DNA of 64,000 nucleotides from Adiantum capillus-veneris (taxonomy: Eukaryota > Streptophyta > Polypodiopsida > Polypodiales > Pteridaceae), in the NCBI GenBank assembly GCA_014529385.2, contig CM043942.1, forward strand, positions 18,057,991-18,121,990, read 5' to 3'. Made by a program: the position numbers and the translations under genes. Below, one piece after another: positions 1-11,609 of this stretch. Each line of letters opens with the position of its first letter. Position 1 is the stretch's first letter. The notes below the pieces were generated by a model. It was not told the origin of the DNA, ran no database searches, and worked only from the letters and a program-made list of their open reading frames with translations.

Positions 1-1120
1 ACTAGATCCTCCCCACGGAGCCGCACGAGGGCAGAAGCCTCCCAAAAAGTAAAGATATTGTCAAGGATACTACGCTCCTTGACAAAACCTGTCTGTGTCC
101 CATGTATAATGCTCTCAAGAAAGGGTTGAATACTCAAACTCAGAGACTTGGCAAGAATTTTGTAGGATGAGTTGAGGATGGTGATGGGTCGCTACTATCG
201 AATCTCATCCAAGGAGCCACCCTCCTTGGGAATGAGGTAAATCAATCCCTCACTCATGCTGTCAGGCATCTCTTCTATGTGCAGGATGTACTGAAAAGTG
301 TTGTAGAGATATGAGCCAAGCAAGTCCCAATACTCAAAGAAAAAGCTGAGAGTCAAACCATCCTCACCTACATAGCTACCAGGGGGGAGTGCGCTAAGAG
401 CCACCTGAAGTTTCTCTAGCTGAAGAGGTAGCTTAAGCCTCTAGTGCATCTCTTCAGTTACAATACAAGGCATATGTGCCCACACCTACTCTATACATGC
501 ATCCTGACACTCTGACTGAGGCTCTGTAGATAGTAGATCATGGTAGAAGTCAGTAGTAACTGCACGCATGTCCTCTGGCTCTAAAGAAATTTACCCATCG
601 GGCTCCTCAACTGACTAACCTTGGCATGCGTATGTCAGGATCCCACTGCCTCAATGAAAGCGCATGTCACTCTATCACCCACCTGGGTCTGTGAGATGCA
701 TGTCGATGGAAAGAAAACTCATGGTGCCTCTCCTCTGTGCTGACAAGCTCCTGGAGAGCCTGCTGCAACCACTCCTCCAATGAAGGACTGCCTGGATGCT
801 GCTCCTGCATCCTGTGCAAGTAAGCAACACCCCATCAGAGATTTTGCTCCCCCTCTCTCGTTGCAGCCAAGTGAGCCGAAGACTCCTGAAGAAAGAGTCG
901 ACTAAGCTGAGCAAGTCTTGAGGCCACTTTGTCAGCCGAAGAATCTTGCATGTCTAAGATCTCTGTTCAAAGAGCCTCCACTCTCTCTCTGAGCACAGAG
1001 TCCAGCAAAACCCTCTTAGGGATGTGTAGCACCGTGCTCCCCCTCCTTTGCCTATTAGTCTCAATGTGAGGACCATTGGTGCATGGTCCAAAAAGGAAGT
1101 CCCAGCTAGAATGCCAACAG
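1..1120 (-). pseudogene. L1-type LINE ORF2 fragment (linker and reverse transcriptase start)
   Basis: Read on the minus strand from about 1120 down to the edge, this is the endonuclease-RT linker and the first RT blocks of a plant L1-type non-LTR retrotransposon. Recognisable pieces are EGLIYLIPKEGG, RPITILNSSYKILAKSLSL and TQTGFVKERSILDNIF, which match the fingers region of L1 reverse transcriptases. The frame changes several times (pieces at 675-914 and 195-404) and two stops follow DEIR near 190, so the copy is dead. The catalytic YADD block would lie left of the window. The family call is from remembered L1 motifs; the exact clade is not resolved. Confidence 0.8.
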
Positions 1121-3229
1121 TCCCACCCAAGTCACAGAAGTGGTCACTAGTGTAGAAGCGATTCTATTTGGGCATGTTGGTGGACATGCATCGTGACCCA
1201 TGTTCACCAACATCTGCAATTGTAATTTCAGCAATGTACTAGTGTTTTCGAAGGGAACATTTCGCAGGACTCATCTTTGAATTATGAGGGGTGAGACATG
1301 GATCACGATCCATCTTCCACCCTATCTGGCAATTTTTCTTTCATGAGGGGAGCATTTCTATGCACTTATCTTTGAATTTGGACTTGTCTACCCATCCCAA
1401 AAATCCTTTGCCAGTTTTCACAAATCCAACTTTGATTTGATTGATTCTGCCTTTTGTGCATTTGCTGGATGTTTTTAGCAATTTACAAGTGTTCTAGAGC
1501 TGAAGAGGATCATACCTAACCAATCTGGTGAAATGCGGGTGTCTGGTGTGGCTGTAGAAGGCATAATTTTTGCATAGTGCTCTAGGTCACAAAAGCTCTC
1601 TAGCTCTCTTTCTCTAAACTGACAAAATACAATTGAGGTTTGTCTTGCCCATTTTGACTATATGTGCCCGTTTTACACCAAATGCACTGTGCATACTTAT
1701 CTTATTTGCCCACGTTTCTCATGACATACCATCAACGATGCAGACGGCTCATCGTTTGGACTCTAGTCGTTACTTGCTCCTGATTTGCAATTATGGAATG
1801 TTTTAGGTTAGCCCTAAATTTGACTTTTGCAAAATCATTTCATATTTGTCATGCTGAAATCTCTTGCTATGTAGGTTTGGTGTTTGCTTTTAGATCTTGA
1901 ATCCAAAATTCTTGTCTCTATTTATTAAATTTTATCATTATTAGGCTAAAAAAGAAAATTATTTTGCACACTCGTATGTACATACTCTCACTCTAAGTAT
2001 CTTTCATTGAAATTTTTTGATATGGCTCAATAATTTGTTAGATAAGAGTGTAAAAATTTGCTAAAGTTGGTAAAAAAACAAAATTTTTAAGCATCAAACA
2101 CACTTTATACACTGTACACATGATCTCTCAACATCTTGTAGCCTAATAATCTTACAATATGTTGCTCTAGCTATTATAGCCATTGTTACTCCCCCCTTTC
2201 CATTCTGAGTTGCCCCGGATGAAGGTTGGTGCGATGTGGATGGGAAAAAACATGTCTATGCAAGGCCGTGTAAGATGGCCCTATCATGCTTATAGAAGAA
2301 ATGCATTGGGTAACAGACTATTGTACAAGATGTGGGTACGGAACCAATTTTTTAGTGGCTTTCTCCAGAAAAGTTTCCTCCTTTATATGTTTTCCAAACA
2401 AAAGTTGTTGAAGTTGTAATGCCCTCTCCTAAATGTTGATTCTATTGATTATCTTGTGTGTGGCCAACAGATGATTAGGCTAGACTTTAGGGATCCATTT
2501 GAGGCTTATTTCAGGAGACTGTGACAAGATTTGGTGGTTTGATGGTTTCAATCTCCATTCCTCAGGGGGTTCACCATTTAGTACCCCCCTATATAATGTG
2601 AGTTCATGGGGTATTAAAAAAACCCCTCTTTTAACATGACTGAATGAATAATATGACCCCTTATTTTGGGAAATTTTTCCAAAATTAAATATGAAAACCA
2701 CTTATTTGAATGTATCTATATTAAATTGCCCAAAATTTTTGCATTTTAAACCCTCTCCTTTTGAACTCACTGTATACATTAACATGATTACATAGTGCAC
2801 CCCTCAAGCTCCATTCCCATTTGTGGTTATTATTGATTTCTTTGGCTTGTTTAATTGAGCTTTGGAATCCATTTGTAGTTTGGTAAGCCTATTGAAACAT
2901 TTAGATGTCAATTGAAGGTCTACTGTTGGTTGTGTTTAACTTTATTGGTTTTGTCAATTGGGAAGTTGTACTACGGGGAGGTGAAAGATTGATTAATAGC
3001 ATTGTTTTGGGAATCCATATCTTTTTTGGTTTTGATGCTATGATTGATTTTTGGATCCAAACTTTGATAATTTTTCTTTCATGGTTACTTGTAGGTAGTT
3101 CTAGTGTTGATGCAAGCAGCTCTTTCCTTGTGTCTTAGTTTGAATGCTTGTATTCATCCTAGATGTGATCTATTTGTGTGAATGGTGTAACATAAGGCTT
3201 ATCCTTGATATAATAATGCACCGTGTCAT
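1121..3229. other. AT-rich noncoding stretch, probable decayed retroelement sequence
   Basis: No convincing coding frame is present; the short ORFs here (2183-2419, 2480-2701, 2905-3138) have no recognisable motif. Two near-palindromes of the form ACATGSATCRYGAYCCATST lie at 1184-1203 and 1296-1315. The same motif recurs four times in the retroelement leader at 54.9-55.8 kb, so the first part of this stretch may be a relic of that element. Confidence 0.4.
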
Positions 3230-3560
3230 CTAGTCTGGAACAACCTTGTAAGTGCACATCCATGAAAATCCTAAAATGATTTGCTCGTTGAGATCTATAT
3301 CTACCATAATGTGGAACCGATGTGGAAAGTGGTTGCCATCTATGCTAATTGAGACATTGGCTTTTCCCAAACTAACCATGGTTTCCATATTGGTTGCTTT
3401 GAGTTCAATCAGGGTTGTTTCAATCATGAGCTGTGATAATTTTAGGTAGGTTGAATGTTGCATAGCATTAACACATGCTCCAGTGTCCACAAGTGCTCTT
3501 TCGATTGTGCCATTGGCTAGTTATACATTGACACAAACATCCATACAGCCTAGCCAAGTT
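3230..3560 (-). pseudogene. Ty3/gypsy aspartic protease fragment
   Basis: A minus-strand frame shows the retropepsin signature VDTGACVNAM near its start and ILGFSWM about 70 residues later, the equivalent of the usual ILGRxWL flap/C-terminal motif. The segment is preceded in frame by ERAL, with one stop about 15 residues upstream. It lies downstream of a gypsy integrase end (3787) on the same strand, which is the wrong order for one element (protease should precede RT). It is therefore probably the start of a second, otherwise lost, gypsy copy. Confidence 0.75.
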
Positions 3561-3786
3561 TGCTCGATTTGAACTGTAAAAATAGAAGGTGGTGGCTGAC
3601 ATTGTTCCTTGCAATTTAAATTCTGCAATTTAGCTTCCTCCTATGCCAGATCTTGAAGTGCTTGAACTTTTTTATGTCACTCCTTGGCTAAATATATCTT
3701 TTCTAGCATGTCCACGATGAGAGATTGTTGATACTTTTTTAATCTGCATCTATTTATTTAGTTAGACAGCACGTCTTCCTCTAATG

Positions 3787-4291
3787 TTACAAGCTGGATG
3801 CTCCACTTGGTGATCTGTCGTTTATCACAAATAGACCGTTACCTCGCTTTTTGAGTTTTTTGGAATGTTGCTTAAGGGTGTAGACTAAAACGTAGTCACC
3901 CTTTTGAAATTCCTTGGTTTTCACATGTTGGTCATGGAATTGTTTCATTTGTTGTTTTTGTGCATACATAGCTACAACCAATTTTCACCTAGTCTTGTGC
4001 TATGTGTAGTGTAGGAATCAAGAACTTGACCGACAATATTGCTTGTCCATTGGGTTGAGGGTGGGATGGACCTGATTTAGAATGAAGCACCATAAATTCA
4101 TCTAGCAGATAATCAATCATATCATTGAGAAAATGAGTGCCTCAATCGCTCATGATTTCAATTAGAAATCCATACCAAATGAAAAGGTTCTTTTACAAGA
4201 AATGTGTTGTCATTCTGCCATCAATTTTTGTGTTGACTTATCCTCAACCCATTTGGTCAAATAATATGTGGCCAGTATAATGTATTGAGCA
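3787..4291 (-). pseudogene. Gypsy integrase core and C-terminal part
   Basis: This continues the integrase of the element at 5888-7408 on the minus strand. AQYIILATYYLTKWVE is the first catalytic-domain block. GTHFLNDMIDYLL and SGPSHPQPNGQA follow, corresponding to the second Asp region and the HPQ(S/T)NGQ block. The 3787-3981 frame (FQKGDYVLVY, then INDRSPSGASSL) is the GPY/F-like C-terminal domain after integrase. Multiple frameshifts and stops make it non-functional. It was separated from the integrase zinc-finger half by the solo LTR at 4297-5887. Confidence 0.75.
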
Positions 4292-4296
4292 TGTGT

Positions 4297-5887
4297 TGTA
4301 ACATTTAATGGCCTAAAATCTTATGTGTAGCGGAAATTAGCATGAACATAGTGAGCATTTCATTAGAGTTGATTCCTAATGAGAATTACAAGAGTGCTTG
4401 GGTGGAGAGAGCAACAAAAAGCACAACACCTAGTTAGATAGCATCGACAATACTTTCAAAAGAGAGAGCAATTAAGCTATTGACAACAGTTGAGGACCGG
4501 ATTTGCATGGAGCCGGTCCCCCCTCCAAAAGGCTTTGTATTATGGTTTCTCCCATCAAGAGAGACATTGTACAATACAATTCTTTGTGTTCCTTCAAGAC
4601 GAGCTAGTGCAATGAAGATGGAAGCTTCATACACCAAGCAAAACACTTAATCAAACACAACTTGAATTATCCCCGTTCTCAGACCCAAGACCTCACACAC
4701 CTTCGAAGATGGTGAGAGCTAGCAGGGTATGAGAGTAGATTGAGAGGAAAAAGAAGTATCTTACGAGAAAGAAGTACATCTCCTCACATAATCACTCATA
4801 TTAGCATAGCTTAGCTTAGTAATTAGCTTGGTAGAGAAGATGAGCATGCATTGAAGCTTGGCTCTTGGTTGGATTTGCATCCACATGCCAAGAGAGTGTT
4901 GATGTAGGCTTCTATCTCACAAGCTTGGAGTAGGTGATGAGCTCTCCATTAAAGCTTGGGAGGAGATAGAGTATTTTCCCTTCACACATGGTCAAGTGTG
5001 AGAATGTGAGAGTGAATGCCAAGCAAAAATCAGCCCCCCCTCTCTCTTGGGCGAGCCCTAGCTGCTAAGTTAGGCTGGCTTTTGCCTCATTGGACCTCCC
5101 CAGGTCAAGCCAATAGGGATTAAGCAGCATAAGTGATAGCCTTCTGACATGTGTCCCCCTTTCCCCTTTTGTGAGAGCTTTAGATAATTAAATAATTAAA
5201 CTAAACTCTCATTGGACCCCTTTGCCTCCTGGCCAATAGGAATCAGGCAAGCCATGGGGCTCCTGAATGCTCATTGGACCCCTTGGGAGACTGCCCAATA
5301 GTCTTCTAGGACACTTAATTCTTATTGGTTTCTTTTATTAAATGTTTTTAAATTAATTAAACTAGATTTACTCTAGCCTAATTCTCATTGGTCCACTTCA
5401 AGGGTCTTCCAATAGGAATTGGGCATACCTTGTGGGCATCTGGCCTAGGGAGCTGACATGTGTCCCTCATTCCCTTTGTGTAAAGGGAGCCTGTGTGTGT
5501 GTGTGTGGTTTTCTCTCTCATCCCCTAGCTTTGGGGCTCGCCCCCTCCCATGTAGGGATGCAGAAAGACTTTTTGGGTACACACTAAGCATCCAATTTTC
5601 CCTAAGGTTGACCTTTGGACACAACCTTTGAATTTTGGAACCTTAGCATTTTGGAAGTCTTAATGGGCTGAACCTTAGGGTCTTTTTAGCCCGTTGTTTC
5701 ACATGGCTCTTTTGCAGATGGCCCCCCCCTTTGGATCCCTATTTTCCCTCCTTTGGATCCCTACTGTGGCCGGTCTGCTAACTTAACCAATATTCTAGCT
5801 TTTTCTCCCTTGGCACTTCCCCACATTAAATGATCAGTTTAATATGAGAAAATCATTTAGGAGAATTAGATATTGATTATTATGACA
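4297..5887. mobile_element. Solo LTR inserted in gypsy integrase
   Basis: The 1591-bp noncoding block starts TGTAACA and ends ATGACA, the TG...CA ends expected of an LTR. It is flanked by TGTGT (4292-4296) and TTTGT (5888-5892), a 5-bp target duplication with one mismatch. Removing the block and one flank rejoins the integrase text at GPI-PPSYRTHAQYIILA, which is why I set the ends here. No internal region or second LTR is visible, so a solo LTR from recombination is the simplest reading. The orientation is not known. Confidence 0.7.
5087..5420. repeat. Four ATTGG...CCAATAG hairpin modules in the solo LTR
   Basis: At 5087-5118, 5208-5245, 5270-5302 and 5384-5420 the pattern CATTGGNCC, a 15-25 base spacer, then CCAATAG is repeated. 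Each module pairs an inverted and a direct CCAAT box and can fold into a short stem. Spacing is about 60-120 bp. CCAAT boxes bind NF-Y-type factors, so these may be promoter/enhancer modules of the LTR; that role is inferred. Confidence 0.55.
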
Positions 5888-5892
5888 TTTGT

Positions 5893-7408
5893 TCTATATG
5901 ACGGTGGCAAGATAGGCCCTACAAGCTCTATTCTCCATTTGGTAAAATCTCGTGATCCCATTATTGGTCGTAGTGGAATTTCATCGCATCGCATTGGTAC
6001 TTTAATATGTTGGCAAGCGTCGCATTGTCTCACGTAATATTCGGTATCCAGGAACAGAGTAGGCCACCATATTCATGTTACGAGTATCACTTTTGTGGTT
6101 TTGTCTACCAAAAATTGTCCTCCTATCGGACCGGCATGTGATTGCTCAAGTATGGGTAGGTACTCATGTTCTGCTGCACAAATCCTCAAGTTGTCATCTA
6201 TCCATTCTGATAAAGGTGGGTTTTGACGATCGCATAGTTTTTTGCTTCTTGTTGAATTGATCGTAATCTTCAACCCCTAAAGGAGCCTCTCTATGTAGCA
6301 TTTACGACAAATGGTCTGCTCTCTTGTGTGTAGTTCCTTTCTTGATCACCACAGTGAAATCAAATTCTAGCAATATTAAGAACCATCAAACTATGCGATC
6401 CATATTGCATGGCTTATTCACTAAGTACAATAGTTCTTGAGGTTCCACAAAGAATAGGAACTTGTTTGTGAGAAGGTAATGTCTAAACATTTTTACAGAA
6501 AAGGTCATTTCCAAGCCCTCTCTTTTTGTGGTTGTGTAATTCCTTTTCAAGTTGTTGAGCTATCTATTGGAGTAACATATTAGAAAATCCATGTTATTTT
6601 CTCTTGGTTGGGCCACAATACATCCAATAGCGCAAGCCCATGCATCTACATAGACGTGGATAATCTTATTTCAGTTACAAGAGCTTTCAAAATGGGAGTA
6701 GAAATAAGTCTTTGCTTCAATTGTAGAAATTCCTTCTCATATTCCTCATTCCATTCAAACTTAGTGATGAGTGCGTAGAGAGGTTTTGTGATGATCGTGT
6801 ACATGTAAATAAATTAGCAATAATATCCACAATGGCCCATAAAGGCTTGTACCTCTTTAACTTTGGTTCGTCTTGGAAGAGCAACAATCACTTATATCTT
6901 CTCAAGGTCAATAGAAATTCTATTTTTGGACCCAATATGTCCCATAGTCTTGTCTTATCTTACCATAAAAATGCACTTTTTAAGGTTCACATAGATACGA
7001 TACGTTTTGCATTTCTTAAAGACCTTCTGTAAGTGTTAGACATGTTCTTTTTGTTTTTTAAGAGAATGTACACACAATTCATCCATATAAATCTCTAAGA
7101 ATTTTCTTAGTTACTCCTTGAATGCATGACGCATCAGCCTTTAGAATGTCGCAAGTGCATTGGTTAGACCAAATGGCATCACTCGATATGCAAATATGTC
7201 CCATTATGTTACAAAGGCCATTTTGTGTTGATCCTCTAACTTGATCGTGAGATAGTTATAGCCTCAAAAGCCATTAATAAAGTTGTAGGCTTCCTTTCTA
7301 GTGACTCTTTCAACACATGACCGGTTATGGGTAATGGATAGTTGTCTCTGATTGTAACATCGTTCACCTATTTGAGATTTACACACACTTGTTATTTACC
7401 ATTATTTT
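5893..7408 (-). pseudogene. Ty3/gypsy reverse transcriptase, RNase H and integrase N-terminus (degenerate)
   Basis: Minus-strand reading begins at the copia LTR border with KNNGK-QVCV, the RT block normally KxGKWRxCVDYR. It continues through VTIRDNYPLPIT and the RNase H block VYVDAWACAIGCIVAQP, then the RHYLLTNKFLF block. The integrase zinc-finger region is AAEHEYLPILEQSHAGPIGGQF with CDACQHIK in the neighbouring frame. Stops and frameshifts occur throughout. The element is cut at 7408 by the copia LTR and at 5887 by the solo LTR. Its 5' half is probably the gag-protease block at 24190-27660, which has the right strand and order. Confidence 0.75.
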
Positions 7409-7638
7409 TGTTGGAATTAGGGTTGTAGGGAAACAGACACATCTTGGAGAAGACAAAGGAAGCTCAAGGCACACAACACAGAGTGTATTACTTAGTGTGC
7501 AATGGAAAGATAAATTAGCCCTAGAGTGATGGACACATATAGTACAATGCATGGGGGGGGGGACGTCCTAGCAAGGGAAAAAATTCTCGGGCATTGCTAA
7601 GTGTGTTCACACATCACTACTACATGTATATGGTAACA
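7409..7638 (-). repeat. 3' LTR of the copia element
   Basis: The 230-bp LTR pairs with 23959-24189. Immediately inside it (7639-7648 on plus, AAATCCCCCC) the minus strand is a purine run adjoining the LTR, the expected polypurine tract. A G9 run inside this LTR (about 7553-7561) corresponds to an A-rich run in the other copy. Confidence 0.85.
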
Positions 7639-7867
7639 AATCCCCCCTAGGAGTGATCCGGTGAACGAGAGCTAGCACATAGAGTATAAAAAAGTGCCAT
7701 GCGTTGAGGACATGATCAATCCACAAAGAGGAGTAAGCCCACAAATTTGTGGAAAGATTTAAACTTCTCACAAGACAATGCCTTTGTGAAAAGGTCTGCA
7801 AGGTTGTCCTGTGTTGGCACATAATCCAAGCTGATTTCTCCTGTTGAGAGCCTCTCTCTGACATCTA
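7639..7867 (-). pseudogene. C-terminal end of copia RNase H
   Basis: The minus frame reads VRERLSTGEISLDYVPTQDN then LADLFTKAL, the conserved end of copia RT/RNase H polyproteins. It is the direct continuation of the 19427-19841 frame, which ends near HIEG. The two halves are separated by the LINE/microsatellite block. Confidence 0.85.
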
Positions 7868-7875
7868 TACTAGTA
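7868..7875. repeat. Left copy of a possible 8-bp target duplication (TACTAGTA)
   Basis: TACTAGTA here and at 19419-19426 bracket the 11.5-kb block. Collapsing them keeps the copia frame open across the junction (HIEG ... DVRERL), though the rejoined linker is about three residues longer than in relatives. The 8-mer is its own reverse complement, so a chance match is possible. Confidence 0.5.
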
Positions 7876-8379
<504 letters not shown>

Positions 8380-8382
8380 AAT

Positions 8383-8440
8383 GTTATATTAACGTCGTCA
8401 AAGGCCAAATTAAATGATGAGAGATAGATAGATAGATAGA
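8383..8440 (-). repeat. Tiny 3'-end LINE fragment and (GATA)n tail
   Basis: 8388-8418 resembles the 3' end of the adjacent LINE: TTAACGTCGTCAAAGGCCAAAT here against TTATCGTCCTCGGAGGTCAAAT at 8445-8466. It sits between (GA)52 and the (GATA)n of 8423-8440. It looks like a severely 5'-truncated LINE insertion with its own simple-repeat tail. Confidence 0.55.
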
Positions 8441-8467
8441 TTTTATTATCGTCCTCGGAGGTCAAAT

Positions 8468-11400
8468 ATGACCTATGGGACCAAAGTTACATGTGATGTA
8501 GTATGTGTATGGCTGATGAGTGACTCTCGATGCTCCAAAATTGTAGTGATGAGAGTCGCAATGGAGAGCCCACACTTTGGCTGGGAGAGGAAAGTGTGTA
8601 GGTCTAAGTTATGGCTTATAATGTATGAATGTTGTGTAGGTGGTATAATGTATGAAGCATGACCCACTAGATTTCTCCCAAGCCGTAATACATTGGCGTT
8701 GTAGAAAAGCTTCATTCACTTGAGAGTCAATTGAAGCATCATGTAGCAAGTGTAATGCATCCCATCTCCCAAACCACTTCTTTATGTCTTGCATCCATCC
8801 CGTGCTCAAGATCTTGCTTTTATGCGTCTTTTGAACTTTTTTGCTTGCTTCCCATGCAATTGTAGGAAGTCGATGTGAGGGGTTTTGATGCATCTTTATC
8901 ATGTACTCCACAACCCTTTCCATGCCCATAACCTCAATTGGAAGAGATCCCGACTCAAGAAGTAGGAGCATATATGGTGTTTGTGTCTTAACTTCGAGAA
9001 AGTTTGTAAGAAAATGCTTTTTGGACATTCTCAAACTCTTTCCAAGTAGACTTTGAGATGCTCCCACCCCACACTTCAACTCCATAAAGAAGAACCGGTG
9101 TCACCAATGCATCAAAAAGATACTTCTTGAGAACCCAACACTTGATGTTTCCCTCATTACACATGTTCTCAAATGCATAATATGCTCTCTTTCCCGCTTC
9201 CAAACGACGCATAGTACATTCATGCCACTTGTGATTGGATGGAACCTCAAGGCCAAGGAACTTAAAGCTCTCAACAACTTCAAGTGTCTCGTTGTTGTAC
9301 ACAATGCATGGCTTCTCCTTATGGTTGGTTTTCACAAGCATAACCTTTGTTTTGGATTCATTTACAATCAGCCCACTATGCAAGCAAAAGTTCTCAAGGA
9401 CAACCATAAGCTTTTGTGCATCTTCTAAAGTGTGTGCTAGAAGCACTACATCATCCGCATACAACAAAAGCATGATTACCGCATTGTAAATAGTGACCTC
9501 TTCAATGCCTTCTTCTTGTATAAAGTCAAGTACCATTTGTTCCAATTGATCGATGCATAGACCAAAGAGAGTTGGTGACAATGGATATCCTTGTTTAACC
9601 CCAATAGTGCTTACAAAAATTTCTGAAATTTCTCTTCCCATGCGCAATCGACAAATCACCTTCTCATAGATTCGAGAAACCGCAAGCATAAACTCACTTG
9701 GCACTTGGATTTCTTCCATCCTTCTCCACAAATTGTTACGTGGAATCATATCAAAGGCTTTCTTAAAGTCCACAAAACAACAATACAATCGCTTGCCTTT
9801 CAACCGACTTTCCTCCATGAGAACACGCAGAGTGACAAGATGATCAATGGTGCTATGGCATCGACGAAAACCCGCTTGTCCCTTTGCATGCTTGTCATTC
9901 TCTTTAGCCCAATCACTCAATTTCATCTCCATTATGTACCCAAACAACTTTGCCATAAGAGACCCAATCATTATAGTCCGGTAGTTGCTTACATTCTTTA
10001 CATCCCCTCCTTTATGCAAAGGCTTAACCCAATTAGTACTCCAATCATAAGGCATACCATGTTGAAGTGCAAGGTTGAACATATCACACATCCACTCATG
10101 GGTAAAATCTCCCGTCCATTTGATCATCTCCGGTTTGATACCTTGAAGATCTCCTGCTTTGCGAGTCGCCAACTTTTCAAGCCCACCGCATACATCCTCA
10201 ATAGTAAAAAAAGACGGCATACATGGGAGTGAACCATAAAATGGCATTTTTTCAGTATTTGCTTGCTCATATAATTGCTTACAATGTGTGTACATATCCA
10301 CTAGACTCAAGTTACCAAAATTCTCAACCCGCTTGCCTCTCAAGTTTCACCAAAACCTTCCACATGCATGTGCCTTTTCTTGGACTTGAAATTCTTGTTG
10401 CTTTACTTCCCATCTTCTTCTCTTCTTTTGAATCAATGCCTTGTATGTATGCAAATGACTTTGAAAGTTGTCTTTGTCCATAGTTGCATCAAGCTTTATC
10501 AAGGACTTTCGAGCATCTTGACATTCTTTATCAAACCACCTTTTGCGTGATCTATCTTTGTTGATACCATGGAGATGCTTTATGGAAAAGCATTCTTCCG
10601 CACAAGAACAAATAGCTTTCTTAAAAGCTTCCCATTTAGTTTCCAATGGTGCATCACATTGAAGCTTTGTCATCCATAATTTTTGCTCAACCATTTCAAT
10701 GTACATTGGTGCCCGTTTGAAATCCATACATAGTGATAACTTCTCTTTCCTTTGGCTGAGATTATCATGCTTAGTTGCTTCTCTACATGAAAGGTCAATA
10801 CATAAGGTGCGATGGTCGGATTCCGGGGTCCATTGACCAAACATAAAACTCTTTATGCGATACATGATGGCTTCAGAGATTATCATATAGTCAATCACAC
10901 TATCCCCATTATGTCTCCTACATGTAAATCCATTGGTTCCACTCCACAAAGATACACCATTGGCAATGAGCATACCCGTGCTATTACACATGTGTAAAAG
11001 TAACTTTCCATAGTGATCCGCCTCTTTCTCATCCATTGAAGTACGATCATACAAGTGAAATTCCTCCAACTCCCTTGAAATGTATGGCATATCAAATTGT
11101 TGAGTATCATGTTGCAATGTTTTTGTGCGAGCATTCATATCCCCAAATACAATAACATCACCTTCACCTTTGAAATAAGCAATGTCCTCTTCCAAATCAG
11201 AAAATGGTTGATCTCTATCCATGCAAGCATAAAAGGGAGAATCATGATGAGGAATGTAGCAACCGGCTACAAAAATGGGTGCTCTTTTTGGTGTCATAAT
11301 TTTCAGCCATACATAACGTTTGTACTTGTCATCTTTCACAATTGATACAAAATCTTCCAATCCTTTCTTAACCATACATGCTAACCCTCCTTGTCCTCTT

Positions 11401-11609
11401 CGTTGCTTGAGATTCTTTGACCACATCAATGAATGTACATTGTAATCTTCCAAGCCGTTAATCCTTTGTGTATCATGCTCCCAAGTTTCAACAAGAAGTA
11501 CAACATCGGCTTTGCTTGTTAGTTCATCAATGCCAACCCCCGCATTCCATGGGTATCCATTACAATTACAAAAGCATATTTTCAATTGTAACTCGGTCTC
11601 ATAGGTCAC
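8468..11609 (-). pseudogene. LINE copy A ORF2: APE endonuclease and reverse transcriptase
   Basis: The endonuclease (11609 to about 10800) shows CNCNGYPWN, LLVETWEHD, GCYIPHHD, VFGDMNART, SVIDYMI and PESDHRT, the APE catalytic set including Asn, Glu, Asp-x-Asn and Asp-His. A TGA at 10344-10346 (Gln in copy B) separates it from the RT frame (8988-10343). The RT contains CFVDFKKAFDMI (block A), GVKQGYPLSPTLFG (block B) and LLLYADDVVLLAH (block C, catalytic Asp pair). The C-terminal part continues in other frames at 8609-9085 and 8473-8715. With one internal stop plus C-terminal shifts and a deletion, this is recently inactivated rather than ancient. Both strands carry long spurious ORFs here. 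Confidence 0.85.

Noticed and set aside
2183-3138. Small plus-strand ORFs of 70-80 residues
   Set aside because: AT-rich sequence, no motif, no splice context and no supporting neighbours.
5501-5520. Short (GT)n and other low-complexity words as regulatory sites
   Set aside because: Too short and without context to support a specific function.
9705-10232. 175-residue plus-strand ORF
   Set aside because: Antisense shadow of the LINE copy A reverse transcriptase; no motif of its own.
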